DNA of 60,000 nucleotides from Liolophura sinensis (lineage: Eukaryota; Mollusca; Polyplacophora; Chitonida; Chitonidae), in contig NC_088299.1 in assembly GCF_032854445.1 (NCBI RefSeq), forward strand, positions 16,115,608 through 16,175,607. Reading direction: 5' to 3'. The notes under the pieces are model-generated. The model ran no database searches, had not been told where the DNA came from, and saw only the letters and a program-made list of their open reading frames with translations. Positions 55,555 to 60,000 of the stretch are shown here, one piece after another (position 1 is the stretch's first letter; each line of letters starts with the position of its first letter). The position numbers and the translations under genes are program-made.

Positions 55555-55848
55555 TACTCAGCTGGTGCATTTCCTTTCGGCGTACGGGTACTCCGGCACC
55601 CAGTGCTGCAGTAAACCCAGAAAGAGAGCATATATCGTCGGATATGACATATCAAAAACATAGTACACAGCAATAAGTAGAATGAGGCTGTCAAAGACAC
55701 AGAACGTGTTTTCAAAGATGAATTCTCCATCACCAAGAACATTCAAATGCGGAAAATTCGCAGAGATGGAGGTGTCAAGGGTGCAATGTAAAGGTTCTTC
55801 GAAACTGCTGAATCTGCAGAATAAAACAATTATAAATAATTGCTTCAC
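55555..55848 (-). pseudogene. Uncharacterised coding-like fragment, C-terminal type
   Basis: Open for 96 codons and ends with a stop. Residues LHCTLDTSISANFPHLNVLG and VFDSLILLIAVYYVFDMSYP look like a C-terminal block I associate with uncharacterised repeat-derived animal proteins, but I cannot name the family. It may belong with the other minus-strand fragments at 57.1-59.6 kb. Confidence 0.35.
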
Positions 55849-56071
55849 GTTTATGGTCAGACATTCTGTTTGCTGTAATTGGGGGAAATCACTGATCCTC
55901 TACCTCTATGTTTTAGTACAAGCTGCTAAATGTGCTCTCGCATTACACCATGAAGGTGAATTTTCAGCTGTTTAAGTCCTAAAATAAATCCCAAATTGAG
56001 CAAGTTCATACAGTGAGACAAACCAATAAGCACCGAAAATCTAGGCATGACTTCGTTATATTTATGTGGTA

Positions 56072-56186
56072 TTTGATTGTTGTTTTACACCATCCTCAAG
56101 AAGTTCTCACATACACGATGGGAGCTACAGTCTTATGGGTGGAGGATACCAGAGTAAATCAGCGTCGTTGGCAAGCTATACTGGCA
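56072..56186 (-). mobile_element. SINE fragment, very degenerate
   Basis: GTTGTTTTACACCATCCTCA, then ACGATGGGAGCTACAGTCTT and ATGGGTGGAGGATACC match the 3' half of the common SINE at reduced identity. Confidence 0.65.
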
Positions 56187-57100
56187 AACTTTTTTTAATT
56201 ATGACAATGTCATATTGATGGAAGGCATATGGTTTCCAGCAAATTTTTCTGAGAATAATGGTAACAGGGAAATCTTGAAAATTCCCTGTCTAAGAATGAT
56301 ACTGAACCAACGTCTCATGTCACCTAGAAACTGGAAGAACTTTGTCATAATAACATCAGATAAATATGCTTATCAGTCATCAAGATCCATTTTCTGACGC
56401 CATGGCCTACCGAGAGAAAAACAGTGGACGCTCGGTTCTGGAATAATTTATGCTTACCATCTTTTTCATAAAAAAACAGACGGGCGGAACAGTGGCAAAC
56501 GTGTGAGATCATTGATATTAAAATAAAAATGCTTTTCTTTTCTTTTACAAAGCCTGTTCAGCTAATGAATTAAGTTTCTTGAAGAGGTTGTGAAAACTGT
56601 GCGATTAGGTGAGCCAAACATAAAGTTCACAACCTAATAAGTTTGAGAAATAAAATCAAACCTCAAAATTAAGATGTTTACTTTTTCAAAACATTTTCAA
56701 GAAGCCTTTAAGATTTATGTAAATGTAATCAAATCTAAACATAAACGCGTAAAATCCTTCCTCTGGCCATTTGGATCATAACAAAAAGCTTACCCAGGCA
56801 ATAACATTACAAAGTCATCGACACCAGTTTACTTCACTCTCACAATGTCTCCCCTTACTTCATAATATCAAATTAAAAACTATGTCGTGCGAGTTATATG
56901 TGAAGAGTTATTCCCCATACACATTTGTATGTCAGGTTTAAAAGTAAGCATGCTATCTGGACACACTCCATTATCCACACACCGTTATTGCATTTCTTAA
57001 ACACTGAGATCAGCATTTAGCAAAATGCAAAGGGAATTTGCTTGCTCTCAACATAAAGGTTAACAATTAATAATAATACTTTAATAGAAGAGTGTATATG
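56187..57100. other. AT-rich sequence, nothing recognised
   Basis: No coding or repeat signal. Confidence 0.5.
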
Positions 57101-57481
57101 AAAATTGCACTTGCCTGGGTAATGGAAGAACATGCTTTGCTTTCTCCCTTTGTCAACGATCCTGAATGACGAGTTTCTCAAGCTTTTGAATAAGTAGTAT
57201 TGCACTGATGGTGCCACTGTCCTGAAAAAAGGTTAACACGACTTTATAGCTTTGCTCGTCGGAGAGCTACTTGCATGTACATGTACGCAGCATGTATAAT
57301 TAATGTTAGCAGATTTAACTCCTTGAGTGACTCATCCACACAAGAATCGATAGCATATTATTTTTATGATTTAATATTAAATCAACACACAAGTCATGTG
57401 GTGTAAACGAGAATCAATGTGTTGTTAGCCAAACAAATAAAACAGGAAGTTTTACTCACATCCATTGGCCTATATTAACCT

Positions 57482-57576
57482 TCAACAATGTTCATGACCC
57501 ACTCCATCCGTTTGTATTTGCTCTCTCACGTCGTCAGGATCACGAGCATTTCTTTGGCAGAAAAATTCGTGGAGCA
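57482..57576 (-). pseudogene. Possible terminal exon of unknown gene
   Basis: After an acceptor-like TTGCAG the frame reads VLHEFFCQRNARDPDDVREQ and stops after VGHEHC. It is short and unrecognised; given for its coding-like composition only. Confidence 0.25.
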
Positions 57577-58007
57577 CCTGCAACAAATTGTGTTCATGAT
57601 ATTTTATCCAGAAAACGCGAAGCAGCAGGCCCAGCACACAATTAAAACACATTTTACAATTTGATATAAACACACCAAAATGTGCAATATCACTGCACAT
57701 TATAGTTTAGAATTTCTAAAAAGATAGAGAAGCTCCTGCGCAGTTGAGTGATCCCTAACAGCAACCATTTGCAGCGATGTTTCAGGCATATCAAACAGCA
57801 AAGTAGTTCCAAAGCTTTCATAGTGCTTGGACTGAGAATCATACCAACCAGACATTATCCTCACACGGCTTATTACTTTATCAGGTGATGCCTAAGCAGC
57901 CTGCAGCTATAGAAAGAAAAAAAGGTAAAGGTGGAAGTGCATTTACAAAATCTTCCTGTGCAAAACAAGGATAGATAGAATTGGAGATAGTTTCCTATCT
58001 TCTATTG

Positions 58008-58262
58008 TTCTTTTCCACTGCAACCAGTTTTCCGCATCACCCAGAAGGAGTCTGATATAATTTCTCCCACGATTTCCATCGCGTTCATTCCGTAATTCAG
58101 TAATGTTTCTCTCATATTCTCATAGTGTGAAGTTATTCTTGATGAGAAGGAGTCAGTGGAAGTTGAAGGTTGTAGATCATTTGAAGAGAGTTCGAATTGC
58201 TTTCTGCAGTATCCATCAGAAGGAGATCGAGGGTTTGAGCCGTTGGCTTTAAAACATGTGCA
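58008..58262 (-). pseudogene. Coding-like minus-strand segment, unknown
   Basis: An open frame of about 85 codons without ATG: CFKANGSNPRSPSDGYCRKQ, then DSFSSRITSHYENMRETLLN and MNAMEIVGEIISDSFW, with a normal amino acid mix and an amphipathic second half. No family recognised. It could be an exon of the same relic as the flanking fragments. Confidence 0.3.
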
Positions 58263-58971
58263 CTGCCTTGCTTTACCAATAAAGAAAGACTGAAGTAAAA
58301 GTATACAGTATTAAGAGCAAGGCATTTAAGAAGAGCAGTACATTTTTTACTGCCTAAGTTTTAATCATCAGCTAGTTGGGGTAATGCATCTCTAGGAATG
58401 ACGCTATAAAGAGTTGGTTTTGTTCATGCAACCGTATAGAGAATAGGCCTACTGTCAGAATTATTTCACACTCTCGGGCATATTGCATAAACGTCATTTC
58501 CAAAAAGGGAATTTTCCAAAACCGGTAAGAAGTACTCGGGCTTTATTACATTACCTTTTTCTAAAACGTCTATGACGCAAACTGGTGAGTTGGGCACTAC
58601 AATGGACTTTCGACATAATCTTGAGGCAGACCAAACCTTTTTTAACTGGCATGACTAACTGAGCCACATTTGTATTAACTATCCCTGTAATTCATGAAAG
58701 CAACAATAACCAGCTGTTCTATGTTTCCAAAACTAATAGTATTTAGCATGTGAAAGAATATTTTAAGTAATCCAAGAGAAGATAATGTGTTGCAATGTAA
58801 ACATTCTGATCTGAATGTGTGATGGATATGGAAAGTAGTTTGATTGTTTGATTGTTTTAGTAGCACCTGAGATTCTGCTTCATAAAATGCAATATGTTCA
58901 GAAAGAGGCGGGAGAGAATGACGAAGCAAATCCTGTATCGACCCTCGATCAGGCAGTGGATAATACATGTA

Positions 58972-59228
58972 TATTTCTTTATTTGACTGGCGTTTTATGC
59001 CATACTCAAAAATATTTCACTTATATGATGGCCAGTATTATGGTGGGAGGAAACCGGACAGATCCCGGGGGAAACACATGACCATCTACAGGTTACTGGC
59101 CGAAATCCCCGCGTAAGACCAGAGATCAAGCCAGTCTGAGCAGGGTTTGAACCCTGGATGACCACTCTGCTGAGCTCAGGTTTGCTCTGTGATATGTGAA
59201 GGACCTTATCTGACCATTTCGCCATGCA
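58972..59228 (-). mobile_element. SINE with a different tRNA-like head
   Basis: The body is that of the common SINE (TTTATGCCATACTCAAAAAT; CATCTACAGGTTACTGGCCG), but the head on the minus strand is TGGCGAAATGGTCAGATAAG (box A-like) with box B CCAGGGTTCAAACCCTG, unlike the GGCTCAGTTGG head elsewhere. It interrupts a coding-like fragment. Confidence 0.8.
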
Positions 59229-59652
59229 AGTGTGAAATATTTCTTACTGACTATGACAGAAGTGAGCAAGCGGGCCATTTCAAATGGCGGCATACCTTCC
59301 AGTAACACATGCACTGGATCATGGACTAAGTTCTGGATTAGATCAAAAGTAGGAGGAAAACACAAAACACTTTCCTTGTTCATCCCTCAAAAGGTGCTCC
59401 AATGCTGCTTAGCTTGTTCGGACAGATTTCCATTCTCAAGTTTATCACAACACTGCAGATAATCATCATACTTCCTTTCACACAGTTTTTCGTCTGTAAA
59501 GGTAACATTAAAACTACCTCCTCAAACGTGACAGGTGCGACATTTTTGTAAGCAAATGACCACCCTTCTTTAAAATCACCAAGCGCATTAGCATCAGGGG
59601 TGTCATCTGGGGCCATAATCAGTCCTTCAATCAGTTGTTCAGTCTTGTTCAT
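59229..59652 (-). pseudogene. Coding-like fragments of an uncharacterised protein
   Basis: Two adjacent minus-strand frames. The right-hand one (59380-59652) has DALGDFKEGW-like acidic sequence and FEEVVLMLPLQTKNC. The left one (59229-59383) has CFPPTFDLIQNLVHDPVHVL and LLEGMPPFEMARLL, resembling the DPxHxLLEGxxPxE block of uncharacterised, probably transposon-derived proteins in fish and invertebrates. A frame change or intron joins them. The SINE at 58972 cuts the left end. Confidence 0.35.
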
Positions 59653-60000
59653 CCACTTTAATAACCACTCCTTCAGTCGAAAGCTTAGTAACTGTATTTA
59701 TAAAGATTCCAAGGGGACGACGGCTGCCATGTCTTTTTAAGACAGATTTTGCCGTGCACTTCAGGCATATTGCACTGAGTTTCGATTTACATTATAGTGG
59801 TAAATTTCCAAAAGTTGCATAAAACATAGTGTTTTATGTTTCTTATATGCGTGCCTAATGGATTTACAATTTCTATGCCGTGTGCATAACGCATGATTTG
59901 CAAAGCCCGAGGGTTCCGTTGAAACAAAGGAAGATGATGAATGTATTTTCCGTGACATATATCAAACATTACTTATTCGTCAGTGGTTTTGTGAGAATTT
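59653..60000. other. No recognisable feature
   Basis: Unique-looking sequence at the right edge of the window. Confidence 0.5.

Overview
This window is animal nuclear DNA, most likely from a mollusc or a close lophotrochozoan. The signs are split genes with GT-AG introns, no compact coding, many tandem arrays, and repeated tRNA-headed SINEs of a type I know from mollusc-like genomes. Species cannot be told from the sequence. The SINE, LINE, Penelope-like, DIRS/Ngaro and Gypsy assignments rest on protein or box motifs read by eye.

The only clear host gene is a concentrative (Na+-coupled) nucleoside transporter of the SLC28/CNT family. It lies on the minus strand between 29985 (ATG) and about 1547. 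I could place nine coding exons (29507-29985, 26398-26539, 25206-25400, 17288-17449, 16084-16209, 13319-13449, 5740-5908, 3378-3536, 1547-1735). Their splice phases all agree and give a protein of about 583 residues if the stop at 1547 is real. The family signature around NEFV is present, but two positions expected to contact the nucleoside look substituted.

The introns are filled with repeats. The most unusual feature is that four exon-intron junctions of this gene are each continued into the neighbouring intron as a tandem array whose unit contains the junction itself: exon 2 donor (13 copies of 61 bp, each carrying 57 bp of coding sequence), exon 4 acceptor (about 9 x 40 bp), exon 4 donor (about 5 x 20 bp) and exon 6 acceptor (about 49 x 45 bp). 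This gives rows of decoy splice sites beside the true ones. Other arrays have no such link: 46, 40, 10, 14 and 25 bp units, a (TA)n run, and a 27-28.7 kb array that contains a long near-perfect palindrome centred on 28346.

Retroelements by region: an I/Nimb-like LINE, plus strand, 6.4-11.7 kb inside intron 6; a decayed Ty3/Gypsy pol, plus strand, 18.0-21.3 kb in intron 3; a second I-like LINE, minus strand, about 33.8-42.4 kb upstream of the gene, itself broken by two SINEs, a plus-strand Penelope-like element (36.6-38.9 kb) and an exact in-frame 219-bp duplication; and a DIRS/Ngaro-type tyrosine-recombinase element, plus strand, about 47.7-51.5 kb, with a TTAA-flanked MITE in its gag-like part and an SGNH-hydrolase-like fragment upstream. 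About fifteen SINE copies are scattered through the window, several with clear target-site duplications. From 52 to 60 kb there is little beyond SINEs, a small MITE and weak minus-strand coding-like fragments of unknown identity.
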